Positions 52,930-61,580 of a stretch of DNA of 64,000 nucleotides are shown here, piece by piece. The position numbers were made by a program, and so were the translations under genes. Each line of letters begins with the position of its first letter. Position 1 is the stretch's first letter. This DNA is from Oceanicola sp. 22II-s10i (GTDB taxonomy: Bacteria; Pseudomonadota; Alphaproteobacteria; Rhodobacterales; Rhodobacteraceae), in NCBI RefSeq assembly GCF_002210105.1, contig NZ_AQQU01000005.1, positions 62,001-126,000 on the forward strand, given 5' to 3'. The notes beneath the pieces are model-generated. The model had not been told where the DNA came from and made no database searches. It saw only the letters and a program-made list of their open reading frames with translations.

Positions 52930-52954
52930 TTCAGGAGAAAAGAGAGATTTACAG

Positions 52955-54520
52955 ATGAACACCACATCCAAACAGGACCGCGTCCTGATATTCGACACGA
53001 CCCTCCGCGACGGCGAACAGAGCCCCGGCGCGACCATGTCCCACGAGGAAAAGCTCGAGATCGCGGCGCTTCTGGACGAGATGGGCGTCGACATCATCGA
53101 GGCCGGGTTCCCGATCGCCTCCGAAGGCGACTTCCGCGCCGTGTCCGAGATCGCGAAGAACGCCAAGACCTCGGTGATCTGCGGGCTGTCCCGCGCGCAG
53201 CTGCCCGACATCGACCGGAACTGGGAGGCGATCAAGCACGCCAAGCGGCCCCGGATCCACACCTTCATCGGCACCTCGCCGCTGCACCGGGCGATCCCGA
53301 ACCTCGACATGGACCAGATGGCCGAGCGGATCCACCAGACCGTGAGCCATGCCCGCAACCTCTGCGAGGACGTGCAGTGGTCGCCGATGGACGCCACCCG
53401 GACCGAGCGTGACTACCTCTGCCGCGTGGTCGAGATCGCGATCAAGGCCGGCGCCTCGACCATCAACATCCCCGACACCGTGGGCTACACCGCCCCGCGT
53501 GAGAGCGCGGAGATCATCCGCGAACTGCTGGAGCGGGTGCCGGGCGCGGAAACGGTCGTGTTCTCGACCCACTGCCACAACGACCTCGGCATGGCGACGG
53601 CGAACAGCCTTGCCGCCGTCGAGGCCGGCGCGCGTCAGATCGAATGCACGATCAACGGCCTCGGCGAACGGGCGGGCAACACCGCGCTCGAGGAAGTCGT
53701 GATGGCGCTGAAGGTGCGCAACGACATCATGCCCTACTCCACTGGCATCGACACCACCAAGATCATGAACCTGTCGCGCCGCGTGGCGGCCGTGTCGGGC
53801 TTCTCGGTCCAGTTCAACAAGGCCGTCGTCGGCAAGAACGCCTTCCTCCACGAGAGCGGCATTCACCAGGACGGCGTGCTGAAGAACGTCGAGACCTTCG
53901 AGATCATGAAGCCCGAGGACATCGGCCTGAACGCCGACAACATCGTGCTGGGCAAGCATTCGGGCCGCGCCGCGCTGCGCTCCAAGCTCAAGGGGCTCGG
54001 GATCGAGCTCGGGGACAACCAGCTCAAGGACGTCTTCGTCCGGTTCAAGGACCTCGCCGACCGCAAGAAGGAGGTCTACGACGAGGACCTCATCGCGCTG
54101 GTGCAGGTGGCCGAGGACGCGGGTGCGGACCGGCTGTCGCTCAAGCGGCTCCGCGTGGTCTGCGGGACCGAGGGCCAGTCGGCCGAGATGACGATGGTCG
54201 TGGATGGCGAGGAGAAGTCCTGCGAATCCACCGGCGACGGTCCGGTCGACGCGGCCTTCAACTGCGTGAAGCAGCTGTTCCCGCATGCCGCCCGGCTCCA
54301 GCTCTACCAGGTCGCGGCCGTGACCGAGGGCACCGACGCGCAGGCGACGGTGTCGGTGCGGCTGGCCGAGGACGGACGGATCGTGACCGGGTCGTCGGCG
54401 GATACCGACACGGTGGTGGCCAGCGTGAAGGCCTACATCCACGCGCTGAACCGCCTGCTGGTGCGGCGCGGGAAGAGCGGGTCGGACCAGAAGGAAATCT
54501 CGTACAAGGACGTGTCCTGA
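52955..54520 (+). CDS. leuA: 2-isopropylmalate synthase
   Basis: This 521-residue enzyme condenses acetyl-CoA with 2-oxoisovalerate, the first step of leucine synthesis. The DRE-TIM motif FDTTLRDGEQSPGATM and the metal His pair in FSTHCHNDLGMAT are present, as are ECTINGLGERAGN and FLHESGIHQDG. The C-terminal regulatory LeuA dimer domain (about 390-521), with SVRLAEDGRIVTGSSADTD, binds leucine for feedback inhibition. Its expression is probably also controlled by the leader peptide upstream. A GAGAG-type ribosome site lies seven to eleven bases before the ATG, with CAGGAG further off. Confidence 0.98.
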   Translation: MNTTSKQDRVLIFDTTLRDGEQSPGATMSHEEKLEIAALLDEMGVDIIEAGFPIASEGDFRAVSEIAKNAKTSVICGLSRAQLPDIDRNWEAIKHAKRPRIHTFIGTSPLHRAIPNLDMDQMAERIHQTVSHARNLCEDVQWSPMDATRTERDYLCRVVEIAIKAGASTINIPDTVGYTAPRESAEIIRELLERVPGAETVVFSTHCHNDLGMATANSLAAVEAGARQIECTINGLGERAGNTALEEVVMALKVRNDIMPYSTGIDTTKIMNLSRRVAAVSGFSVQFNKAVVGKNAFLHESGIHQDGVLKNVETFEIMKPEDIGLNADNIVLGKHSGRAALRSKLKGLGIELGDNQLKDVFVRFKDLADRKKEVYDEDLIALVQVAEDAGADRLSLKRLRVVCGTEGQSAEMTMVVDGEEKSCESTGDGPVDAAFNCVKQLFPHAARLQLYQVAAVTEGTDAQATVSVRLAEDGRIVTGSSADTDTVVASVKAYIHALNRLLVRRGKSGSDQKEISYKDVS

Positions 54521-54546
54521 CGGGTCTTCCTGTGTGACGGAATATG

Positions 54547-54574
54547 CCCCCGGTCAGCGATGGCCGGGGGTTTT
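54547..54574 (+). terminator. rho-independent terminator of leuA
   Basis: CCCCCGG (54547-54553) pairs with CCGGGGG (54564-54570), followed by TTTT. It lies 26 bases past the leuA stop. Confidence 0.88.
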
Positions 54575-54652
54575 CTGTTGTGGGTGGTGCGGTTGTGCGC
54601 TGAGAGCTTGTGTTCGGTCTGGCACCCCTCAACGCAAGTGCCCGGTGTGCGA

Positions 54653-54772
54653 GCCTGCCCGTGGGTAGGCGCAGCCAACGACTGAACGATGCGCTTTATC
54701 CCGACCACACCCCTCCTCTGCCAAAGCTCATCGCGCGGGCGACACGGCGCCTACCCGCCGGGACGGGCAGGC
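54653..54772. repeat. long interrupted inverted repeat
   Basis: GCCTGCCCG-T-GGGTAGGCGC (54653-54672) is complementary to GCGCCTACCC (54747-54756) and CGGGCAGGC (54764-54772), with a short offset in the second arm (crossed order of the two blocks). The 74-base centre is not obviously structured. It may be a remnant of an extragenic element. Confidence 0.5.
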
Positions 54773-54781
54773 GCCAGGCGC

Positions 54782-54806
54782 GGCGGCTTCGCCTTGATTC
54801 CGCGCC
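54782..54806. repeat. extragenic repeat core, copy 2 (see 2851-2877)
   Basis: GGCGGC-TTCG-CC followed by TTGATTCCGCGCC. It equals copy 1 except for one base lost from each side of the TTCG hairpin, a compensatory change that keeps the stem. A second hairpin GGTGCGTG-ctcgc-CACGCACC follows at 54831-54851. Confidence 0.65.
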
Positions 54807-54867
54807 CGGTCGGGAAAGCATCCGGCGTAGGGTGCGTGCTCGCCACGCACCGCCCCGCCGCCCCAAT

Positions 54868-56367
54868 TCAATCGAACGCGTGCTGCGTCAGCCTCCGGTC
54901 CCGCCGCTCGGTCATCCGGTCGAGCAGCCGCCGCGCCATGCGCGACACCTCGTCCGCATAGGCCGGATCCCCGGCGAGGTTCACCGTCTCGCCCGGATCG
55001 CTCTCAAGATCGAACAGCATCGGCGGCACACCCCCGCCGAAATGCACGTATTTCCACCGCGACTCGCGCAGCATGGACACCCCGGACGCATTCAGCGGCA
55101 GGCCCATGTGCTCCATGAACCGGGTCGGATCCTTGGGATGCCCGAAATCCGCCTCCAGCAGCACCGCGTCACGCCAAGCCTCCGGCGCCTCGCCCCGCGT
55201 GAAGGGCAGCAGCGACCGCCCGTCCATCGCCTCGGGCACCTCGGCGCCGATCCAGTCCAGCACCGTGGGCGCGACATCCACGCTCTCGGTCAGCGCGCTG
55301 ACCCGGCCACCGCCCGCCTGCCCCGGCACCCGGACGATCATCGGCACGTGGAACGCGGCTTCGAAGACGCTTTCCTTGCCCCACATGAACTTGTCGCCCA
55401 GCATCTCGCCATGATCGGCGGTGGCGACGATCAGCGTGCTGTCCGCCTGCCCGGTCTCCTCCAGCCAGTCCAGCACGCGACCGAGGTGATGGTCCACCTC
55501 CGCCACCAGCCCGAGATACACGGCGATCAGGTCGCGGGTCATCGCATCCGACAGGCCCCGGTTGTCGCCGTCATGGCCATGGAACAGGTGCCGGTTCACG
55601 GGACGCGAAAACCACGCATCCACAAAGGGATGATCCGGCGCGGCCCGTTCCGGCAGCGGCAGTCCGGCCGGGTCGATCATCCGGTTGTAGGGCGCGGGCG
55701 CCACGAGGGGCGGATGCGGGCGGATCCATGTCAGATGCGCGAACCACGGCCCGAACTCGCGCCAGTAATCGAGCGATTCCAGCGTCTTGTCGGTCAGATA
55801 GGCGGTGTCCGAATGCTCCGCCGCGAAAATCGCGGGATCACGCGGCCCGCCATTGCCGGCGGGAACGTAGTAGCTGGGCCAGCCATCCGTGCGCAGGTGG
55901 ATGTCGTAGCCCTGTTTGCGCAGGAAGGCCGGCCATTCGCGCCCGACTTCCATCCGCATCTCGACCACCTCGCGGAACCCCGGCGCGACGCCCTCGTAGA
56001 CGCTGAGATCGGGATCCTCCGGAGCCATCCCGGTCGGGTCCGGCGATGTGTCGGTATAGCCGAAGAGCAGCGGCTCGTATCCCGCCTTGCGCGCCTCGGT
56101 CGCCAGCGTCGCGTGATGCCGCGCCAGCGGCGTACCGTTGCGGATCGAGCGGTGGTTCATCGCGTAGAGCCCGGTCAGCAGCGAGGCGCGGGCGGGACCA
56201 CAGGGCACGGTGACGGTGAAGTGCTTCTCGAACAGCGTGCCGGAGGCCGCCAGCCGGTCGAGATTCGGCGTCGGCACATGCGGCGCGAGCGGCCCGGTCA
56301 GCACCGAGGCCACGCATTGATCGAGCGTGATGAAGAGGACGTTGCCGGGGCGGGTCTTTGCTGTCAT
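54868..56367 (-). CDS. sulfatase superfamily, phosphonate monoester hydrolase/arylsulfatase-like
   Basis: This 499-residue enzyme has the formylglycine site Cys56 in VPCGPARASLLTGLYAMNHR (C-x-P-x-R). Metal ligands are in FITLDQ (a DQ in place of DD, as in phosphonate monoester hydrolases) and ATADHGEMLGD. The stretches GYTDTSPDPTG, WIRPHPPLVAPAPYN and YVHFGGGVPPMLFDLESDPGETVNLAGDP resemble Rhizobium-type PMH. Substrates may be phosphonate or phosphate diesters or sulfate esters. Cys56 must be oxidised by a formylglycine-generating enzyme, not in this window. ATG 56367 is chosen; 56379 is also possible. Confidence 0.88.
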   Translation of the reverse strand: MTAKTRPGNVLFITLDQCVASVLTGPLAPHVPTPNLDRLAASGTLFEKHFTVTVPCGPARASLLTGLYAMNHRSIRNGTPLARHHATLATEARKAGYEPLLFGYTDTSPDPTGMAPEDPDLSVYEGVAPGFREVVEMRMEVGREWPAFLRKQGYDIHLRTDGWPSYYVPAGNGGPRDPAIFAAEHSDTAYLTDKTLESLDYWREFGPWFAHLTWIRPHPPLVAPAPYNRMIDPAGLPLPERAAPDHPFVDAWFSRPVNRHLFHGHDGDNRGLSDAMTRDLIAVYLGLVAEVDHHLGRVLDWLEETGQADSTLIVATADHGEMLGDKFMWGKESVFEAAFHVPMIVRVPGQAGGGRVSALTESVDVAPTVLDWIGAEVPEAMDGRSLLPFTRGEAPEAWRDAVLLEADFGHPKDPTRFMEHMGLPLNASGVSMLRESRWKYVHFGGGVPPMLFDLESDPGETVNLAGDPAYADEVSRMARRLLDRMTERRDRRLTQHAFD

Positions 56368-56415
56368 GGCTGGCACCATGCCTCAGATTTTCGCCGCCCG
56401 CACGGGGCATTCCGC

Positions 56416-56898
56416 ATGACACGGCAGCTTCTTTTCCGCCCCGTGAACGAGGGCGACCTGGACTTCATGGCCGACCTCTTTTCCCGCCCCGAAGTGGTCG
56501 CGCACCGCCCCGATCCCACGCCCGACAGCCGGGCGATCTGCGCCGACAAGCTGGAGCGGGACATGGCGCACTGGGACGCGCACGGATTTGGCCGCTGGAC
56601 CGTGCTGGACGGTGGCGCGCCGGTCGGGTTCGGCGGTCTGACGGTGGTCGAAGACGCGGATGATCTGAACATCTCCTACCATGTCCATCCGGACAGTTGG
56701 GGCCGCGGCCTGGCCTCGGCCATCGCGGCGCGGGCGGTGGCGCATGGGTTCGGGCAACTCCGCGCTCCGGGGATCAGGGGGCTGGTGCGCCGGGCGAACC
56801 CGGCCTCGGCGCGGGTGCTGGTGAAGCTGGGGTTCCGCGAGGACGGTGAGGTCACGCTGCATGGGGCGCCGACGGTGAGGTATCTGCTGGAGCGGTGA
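56416..56898 (+). CDS. GNAT family N-acetyltransferase
   Basis: This 160-residue RimJ/RimL-type acetyltransferase has MTRQLLFRPVNEGDLDFMADLFSRPEV, GFGRWTVLDGGAPVGFGGLTVVED, the acetyl-CoA loop VHPDSWGRGLASAIAARAVAHGF (W-G-R-G-L-A), and the closing NPASARVLVKLGFREDGEVTLHGAPTVRYLLER. It could acetylate an N-terminus or small amine. It is divergent from the sulfatase, 48 bases apart. Confidence 0.92.
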   Translation: MTRQLLFRPVNEGDLDFMADLFSRPEVVAHRPDPTPDSRAICADKLERDMAHWDAHGFGRWTVLDGGAPVGFGGLTVVEDADDLNISYHVHPDSWGRGLASAIAARAVAHGFGQLRAPGIRGLVRRANPASARVLVKLGFREDGEVTLHGAPTVRYLLER

Positions 56899-56919
56899 GG
56901 TGTGTGTTGGCGGTGAGCG

Positions 56920-56970
56920 CCGGGGGTTTCACACCCCCGGACCCCCGTGGCATATTTTCGGCAAGATGAA
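56920..56970 (+). repeat. hairpin plus gene-end motif CCCCCGTGG-CATATTTTC, copy 2
   Basis: A hairpin CCGGGGGT-ttcac-ACCCCCGG (56920-56940) is followed directly by CCCCCGTGGCATATTTTCGGC and AAGATGAA (56942-56970), matching the block at 16821-16849. It lies 22 bases after the GNAT stop and 18 bases before the convergent ABC gene end. The hairpin may serve as terminator. Confidence 0.65.
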
Positions 56971-56987
56971 AGGGGAGCCCGTTCGCG

Positions 56988-58007
56988 TCATGCCGAGGCG
57001 GCGGCCGAGCGGGTGAAGTCGAACTCCTCGGCGAAGTGGCAGGCGGCCCGGTGGCCGGGGGCGATTTCGCGCAGGGCGGGGACGGTGGTCTTGCATTCGG
57101 CGCGGGCGAAGCGGCAGCGGGTGTGGAACTTGCAACCGGGCGGCGGGTTCGCGGGGCTGGGGATTTCGCCTTCGAGCTTTTCCGCCGTCTTCGGCGCGTC
57201 GGGGTCGAGCGCCGGAATCGCCGAGAGCAGCGCCGAGGTGTAGGGGTGGCGCGGGCGCGCGAAGAGCTGGCGCGTCGGGGCGGTTTCCACGATCTGGCCG
57301 AGGTAGAGCACCGCGACCTCGTCGCAGACATGGGCGACGACGCTCAGGTCGTGGCTGATGAAGAGGAAGCCGATCCCCATGTCCTTCTGGATCTGCTTGA
57401 GCAGGTTCAGCACATCCGCCTGGATCGACACGTCGAGCGCCGCGACGCTTTCGTCGGCGACGATGAAGCGCGGCCCCGAGACCAGCGCGCGGGCGATCGA
57501 GATCCGCTGGCGCTGCCCGCCCGAGAAGGCATGCGGGAAGCGCCGCAGGTGTTCGAGGTTCAGCCGGCATTTTGCCGCGATCTCGCGCACGCGGGCGTCG
57601 GTTTCGGCGCGGTTCCTGGTGATCCCCATGACCTCGAGCGGTTCGGCGATGATGTCGCGCACGGTCATGCGCGGGGACAGCGCGGCATAGGGGTCCTGGA
57701 AGATCAGCTGCGCCCGCTTGCGGTAGTCCTTGAGCGCCGCGCCCTTCAGACCGTTCAGGTCAAAGCCCTTTTCGCCGTCGTGATAGGTCACCTCGCCTTC
57801 GGAGATCGGCGCGGCCTTGAGCAGCGCGCGCCCGAGCGTGGTCTTGCCGGAGCCGCTTTCGCCCACGAGGCCGAAGAACGATCCCTTGCGGATCGAGAGC
57901 GAGACGTTGTCGACCGCGTTCAGGAAGGCCTTGGCGCCGAACATGGAGCGCCCGAGCGGGTAGCGGACCGAGAGGTTCTTCGCTTCGATCAGCGTGTCGC
58001 GGTTCAT
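56988..58007 (-). CDS. peptide/opine ABC transporter ATP-binding protein (DppF-type)
   Basis: This 339-residue ATPase has Walker A GESGSGKTTLGRA, Q-loop LIFQDPYAALSPRMTV, signature FSGGQRQRISIARAL, and Walker B FIVADESVAALDVSIQ. The C-terminal oligopeptide domain with C-x-FHTRCRFARAEC-K is typical of DppF/OppF and its 4 Cys may bind an Fe-S cluster. Its start overlaps the DppD-like gene by four bases. It is last of the five-gene importer operon. Confidence 0.93.
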   Translation of the reverse strand: MNRDTLIEAKNLSVRYPLGRSMFGAKAFLNAVDNVSLSIRKGSFFGLVGESGSGKTTLGRALLKAAPISEGEVTYHDGEKGFDLNGLKGAALKDYRKRAQLIFQDPYAALSPRMTVRDIIAEPLEVMGITRNRAETDARVREIAAKCRLNLEHLRRFPHAFSGGQRQRISIARALVSGPRFIVADESVAALDVSIQADVLNLLKQIQKDMGIGFLFISHDLSVVAHVCDEVAVLYLGQIVETAPTRQLFARPRHPYTSALLSAIPALDPDAPKTAEKLEGEIPSPANPPPGCKFHTRCRFARAECKTTVPALREIAPGHRAACHFAEEFDFTRSAAASA

Positions 58008-59011
58008 GCGGGCTCCTCCGCTGCGGGCAGTCCGGGGGCGTAGTGGCAGGCGACCGCGTGGCCTTCGCCGGTGCTGCGCATCTCGGGGACCACCCGGTTG
58101 CAATGGCCCGCGCGGGCGATGCCGCAGCGGGTGTGGAACACGCAGCCCGCCGGGCGGTTCAGCGGCGAGGGGATGTCGCCCGGCACCGGGGTGAGCGGTG
58201 CGTCGAGATCCTCGAGCTTGGGCAGCGCGTCGATCAGGCCGCGCGTGTAGGGATGGCGCGGGTCGCGGATGACCTGCCGGACGGTGCCGGTTTCCACGAT
58301 CCGGCCGAGATACATCACCGCCACGCGGTCCGCCGTCTGGGCGATCACGCCGAGGTCGTGGGTGATGAACAGGATTCCCATGCCGAATTCGGTCACGAGG
58401 TCCTTCATCAGGTCGATCACCTGCGCCTGGATCGTGACGTCGAGCGCGGTGGTCGGTTCGTCCGCGATCAGCAGCTTGGGCGAGGTCGAAAGCGCCATGG
58501 CGATCATCGCGCGCTGGCGCATCCCGCCCGAGAATTCGAAGGCGAACTGGTCGAACCGCTTGTCCGGCGCGGGGATGCCGACGCGGGCGAGCATGTCGAT
58601 CGCATGCGCTTTGGCCTGCGCCTTGGTCATGTCGGTGTGGATCAGCAGCTGTTCGACCATCTGCTCGCCCACCGTGATCGCGGGGGCGAAGCTGGCCATC
58701 GGCTCCTGGAAGATCATCGAGACGGAGCCGCCGCGCACCTGCTCCATATCGCGTTCACGGCGCAGGGCGAGGACGTCGATGGGGCCGTTGCCGGCGTCGA
58801 GTGTGATCTTGGACGTGTCGCCGTAGACGGTGTTGTCGCCGTTCAGGCGCATCAGCGACTTGGCGGTGACCGACTTGCCGGAGCCGGATTCGCCGACGAG
58901 GCCCAGCACCTCGCCGGGGGCGATGTCGAAGGAGACGTCCTCGACGGCGGTGATCAGGCCCTCGTCGGTGCGGAAGCGGATGGCGAGGTCGCGGACGGAG
59001 ATCAGGGGCAT
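58004..59011 (-). CDS. peptide ABC transporter ATP-binding protein (DppD-type)
   Basis: This 335-residue ATPase has Walker A GESGSGKSVTAKSL, signature FSGGMRQRAMIAMAL, Walker B LLIADEPTTALDVTIQ, and the C-terminal G-C-x-FHTRCGIARAGHC domain (Fe-S-type Cys). With the DppF-like partner it powers the two permeases. It lies 157 bases after the DppC-like gene, a longer gap than elsewhere in the operon, with no gene in between. Confidence 0.93.
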   Translation of the reverse strand: MPLISVRDLAIRFRTDEGLITAVEDVSFDIAPGEVLGLVGESGSGKSVTAKSLMRLNGDNTVYGDTSKITLDAGNGPIDVLALRRERDMEQVRGGSVSMIFQEPMASFAPAITVGEQMVEQLLIHTDMTKAQAKAHAIDMLARVGIPAPDKRFDQFAFEFSGGMRQRAMIAMALSTSPKLLIADEPTTALDVTIQAQVIDLMKDLVTEFGMGILFITHDLGVIAQTADRVAVMYLGRIVETGTVRQVIRDPRHPYTRGLIDALPKLEDLDAPLTPVPGDIPSPLNRPAGCVFHTRCGIARAGHCNRVVPEMRSTGEGHAVACHYAPGLPAAEEPA

Positions 59012-59168
59012 GGGCGGGTCTTCGACTTGGACTGGCAGGCAGGTGCGGGACGGTCGTCACAGGCGTTGGCGCGGAGCGGACAGCCGTGCGCCGTGCCCGC
59101 CCCTCTCCTCGGCAGCGTCCTCATCGTTCGGCCGTGAAGCGGGGATCGGGACTGAACTGACGTTACAT

Positions 59169-60356
59169 TCACTTCTTCGACCCCCCGTAGGGATCCGCCG
59201 CGTCCCGCAGCCCGTCGCCCACGTAGACGAAGGCCATCACCAGCGCGATGAAGAAGAATACCGGGATGAAATACCACTGGTAGTTCAGCAGCACGTCGGC
59301 GGAGGTCGTGTTTTGCAGCATCACCCCCAGCGAGTTCACCGGGTCCTTCAGCCCCAGCCCGATGAAGGACAGCGCGGTTTCCGACAGCACGATGTAGGGG
59401 AAGGAGATCACAAGGTCGACGATGATGTAGGATGTGAACGACGGCAGCAGATGCCGCCGGATGATGTGCCCCGCGCCCGCGCCCTGAAGCTGGGCCGCCA
59501 GCACGTATTCCTGGTTCCGCTCGACCAGCAGGTGCGTCCTGACCCGCCGCGCCAGTGTCGGCCAGTTGATGAAGCCGATGATGATCGAGATGAAGAAGAA
59601 CCTCGTCTCGGAGGACCATTCCTGAGGGATGAAGGCGGCGATGGCCATGAACAGCGGGATGATGGGGATCGTCCGTATCGCGTCCGTCACCATCTGGATC
59701 ACCCCGTCGATCCAGCCGCCGAAATAGCCGGCCACACCCCCGATGATCAGCGCCATGACGAAGGAGATGAGAACCCCCAGGGTCCCGACCGCCAGCGAGG
59801 TGTAGATCGCGTGCAGCGTGCGACTGAAGATGTCCTTGCCGGTGTCGTCGGTGCCGAAGAGGTGGATAAACCCCTTGTCCACGCCGAAGAGATGGATGTC
59901 GGAGCTGATCGGCCCGATGGAATAATCCCAGTCCCGGACGAAGAACTGGACATAGCGCCGGTCCTCGGTGTCGATGGTCGTCACCCAGCGGAAGTTGGTG
60001 GCCATCGACCGCTCGCGCTTCACGCCATAGATGAAGGGCCGCCACGAACAGCCCGCGTCGTCGCAGAAACGCGGGATCTGGGGCGCGCCGTTGGTATAGT
60101 CCTTGTCACGCCCCGCGATGGTCGGATTGTGCGGCGACAGGAAGGGCGCGAGGATGCCGATCACAATCAGCCCGACGAGGATCGTCGCCGCGACCATGGC
60201 GCTGGTGTTGCGGCGGAAGCGGGCCCAGATCAGCTGGTATTGCGAGGCGGTGAAATAGGCCTCGCGGGCGCGGCGGCTGACCGCGTCCTCGGTCTCGACC
60301 ACATCGACATGGGGGCCGGTGGTGGCGGGAACGCCCTCGGGCGGGGTCATGCTCAT
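59169..60356 (-). CDS. peptide ABC transporter permease (DppC/OppC-type) with periplasmic insert
   Basis: This 395-residue permease has one helix near residues 55-75 (AATILVGLIVIGILAPFLSP), then about 100 residues before the core domain, including DNPx-like CDDAGCSWRPFIYGVKRERSMATNFRWVT and a WDYSIGPISSDIHLFGVDKG segment, and the usual LFGTDDTGKDIFSR opening. The core has five further helices and the EAA-type loop ILVERNQEYVLAAQLQGAGAGHIIRRHLLPS. The insert with two Cys is longer than in E. coli DppC (about 300 residues). GGAGG precedes the ATG. Confidence 0.92.
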   Translation of the reverse strand: MSMTPPEGVPATTGPHVDVVETEDAVSRRAREAYFTASQYQLIWARFRRNTSAMVAATILVGLIVIGILAPFLSPHNPTIAGRDKDYTNGAPQIPRFCDDAGCSWRPFIYGVKRERSMATNFRWVTTIDTEDRRYVQFFVRDWDYSIGPISSDIHLFGVDKGFIHLFGTDDTGKDIFSRTLHAIYTSLAVGTLGVLISFVMALIIGGVAGYFGGWIDGVIQMVTDAIRTIPIIPLFMAIAAFIPQEWSSETRFFFISIIIGFINWPTLARRVRTHLLVERNQEYVLAAQLQGAGAGHIIRRHLLPSFTSYIIVDLVISFPYIVLSETALSFIGLGLKDPVNSLGVMLQNTTSADVLLNYQWYFIPVFFFIALVMAFVYVGDGLRDAADPYGGSKK

Positions 60357-60465
60357 GCCTTGTCCTCCGCTTGGTGGCGGGGCCGCGCGTCGGCCCCTTG
60401 CGCGTCCGTCTCGCGAGGCCCGCGCGTCAGGGCGGGACGAGTGACCGGGGTGTGGATCGCCGCCC

Positions 60466-61476
60466 TCATCCGCCCATCACCGACTTGCGGACCCGCGGGT
60501 CGATCAGGGCCAGCGCGATGTCGGTCAGGAAGTTCAGCCCGACGATGGTCGCCGTCAGCAGAAAGATGATCGCCCCCGCCAGCTGCTGGTCGTTCGACCG
60601 GGCGAGGCTTTCCAGCAGCAGCGATCCGGCCTCGGTCAGCGTCAGGATCACCGCCACGATGGGCAGTTCGTTGAAGATGCGGTTCAAGTCGAAGCCGAGC
60701 GAGTTGATGATCGGCCCGAGCGCATGCCGCGCGGGATAGCGCCACAGCAGGCGGCGGCCATAGAGGCCCCGCGCCCGCGCCGCCGTGACGTAGAGCTTGC
60801 CGTTCTCGTCCAGCATCAGGGCCCGGACGGTCTGCAGCGCGAAGGCGGTGGCGGACCAGCCGAGGATGAAGACGGGCAGCCACGCCCGGCTGAGGAAGTC
60901 GAGCAGCTTGTCGAAGGACCACGGCGCATCGCGATACTGGTTCGAGAAGAGCCCGGTCAGGCTGTCCCCCCAGACCACCGTCGATACCAGCATGATGATC
61001 AGCGCCAGCAGGAAGTTCGGCATGGCGAGGCCGAGGTAGCTGACGAACCTGAGCGATCCGTTCAGCAGCGCGGATTTCGACGAGGCCGCGATGATCCCCA
61101 CCGGGATCGCGATCAGGTAGGCGAGGATCAGCGCCGCCACGCAGATACCCGCCGAGATCAGGAATTTGTCGCCCAGAAGGTCGTTGATGTTCAGCCGCAG
61201 GATGCAGCTGTCACCGAATTCCCCCTTGAGGAACACGTTGCCGACCCACGATCCCCAGCGGACGACGAAGGGCCGGTCGAGGCCGAGGCGCTTTTCCTCG
61301 GCCGCGATGTCCGCGACCGAGATGCCCGAGCCCTGGGTGTTCTTGAAGGCGAGGTAGCGTTCGGCGCAGGTGCCCGGCACCAGCTCCATCAGCGAGAAGA
61401 CGATGAACGACACCAAGAGCAGCGTGAACAGCGCCATCGCGGCGCGGATCGCGGCGAACCTTGCGAATTGCAGCAT
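60466..61476 (-). CDS. peptide ABC transporter permease (DppB/OppB-type)
   Basis: This 336-residue permease has six helices: FAAIRAAMALFTLLLVSFIVFSL first, later ISAGICVAALILAYLIAIPVGIIAA, YLGLAMPNFLLALIIMLVS, and LAGAIIFLLTATIVGLNFLTDI. The EAA loop MLDENGKLYVTAARARGLYGRRLLWRYPARH is present. The periplasmic loop with PGTCAERYLAFKNTQG and EFGDSCILRLNINDLL is longer than usual, and holds two Cys. It is the partner of the DppC-like permease. It follows the binding-protein gene after a hairpin. Confidence 0.93.
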   Translation of the reverse strand: MLQFARFAAIRAAMALFTLLLVSFIVFSLMELVPGTCAERYLAFKNTQGSGISVADIAAEEKRLGLDRPFVVRWGSWVGNVFLKGEFGDSCILRLNINDLLGDKFLISAGICVAALILAYLIAIPVGIIAASSKSALLNGSLRFVSYLGLAMPNFLLALIIMLVSTVVWGDSLTGLFSNQYRDAPWSFDKLLDFLSRAWLPVFILGWSATAFALQTVRALMLDENGKLYVTAARARGLYGRRLLWRYPARHALGPIINSLGFDLNRIFNELPIVAVILTLTEAGSLLLESLARSNDQQLAGAIIFLLTATIVGLNFLTDIALALIDPRVRKSVMGG

Positions 61477-61525
61477 GTCGTCCCTGTCTTCCCCCGGCCG
61501 GTTGTCCGGCGCTTGTGGTGTGGAT

Positions 61526-61550
61526 CCGGGCGGCGGTCTGCGCCGCCCGG
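61526..61550 (-). terminator. hairpin between binding-protein gene and permease gene
   Basis: CCGGGCGGCG (61526-61535) pairs perfectly with CGCCGCCCGG (61541-61550) around a 5-base loop. It lies 31 bases past the stop of the binding-protein gene. With no T-run it probably stabilises the upstream mRNA rather than ending it. Confidence 0.65.
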
Positions 61551-61580
61551 TCCGGTGTCGTCAGGCCCGAAGGCCCGGTG

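Larger units (their letters stand above)
54521..54867. other. repeat-rich spacer between leuA and the sulfatase gene
   Basis: No gene is evident in these 347 bases. Apart from the leuA terminator it holds a long interrupted inverted repeat (54653-54672 with 54747-54772), the shared core at 54782-54806 and a hairpin at 54831-54851. Its make-up resembles the 2585-3019 spacer. Confidence 0.65.
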
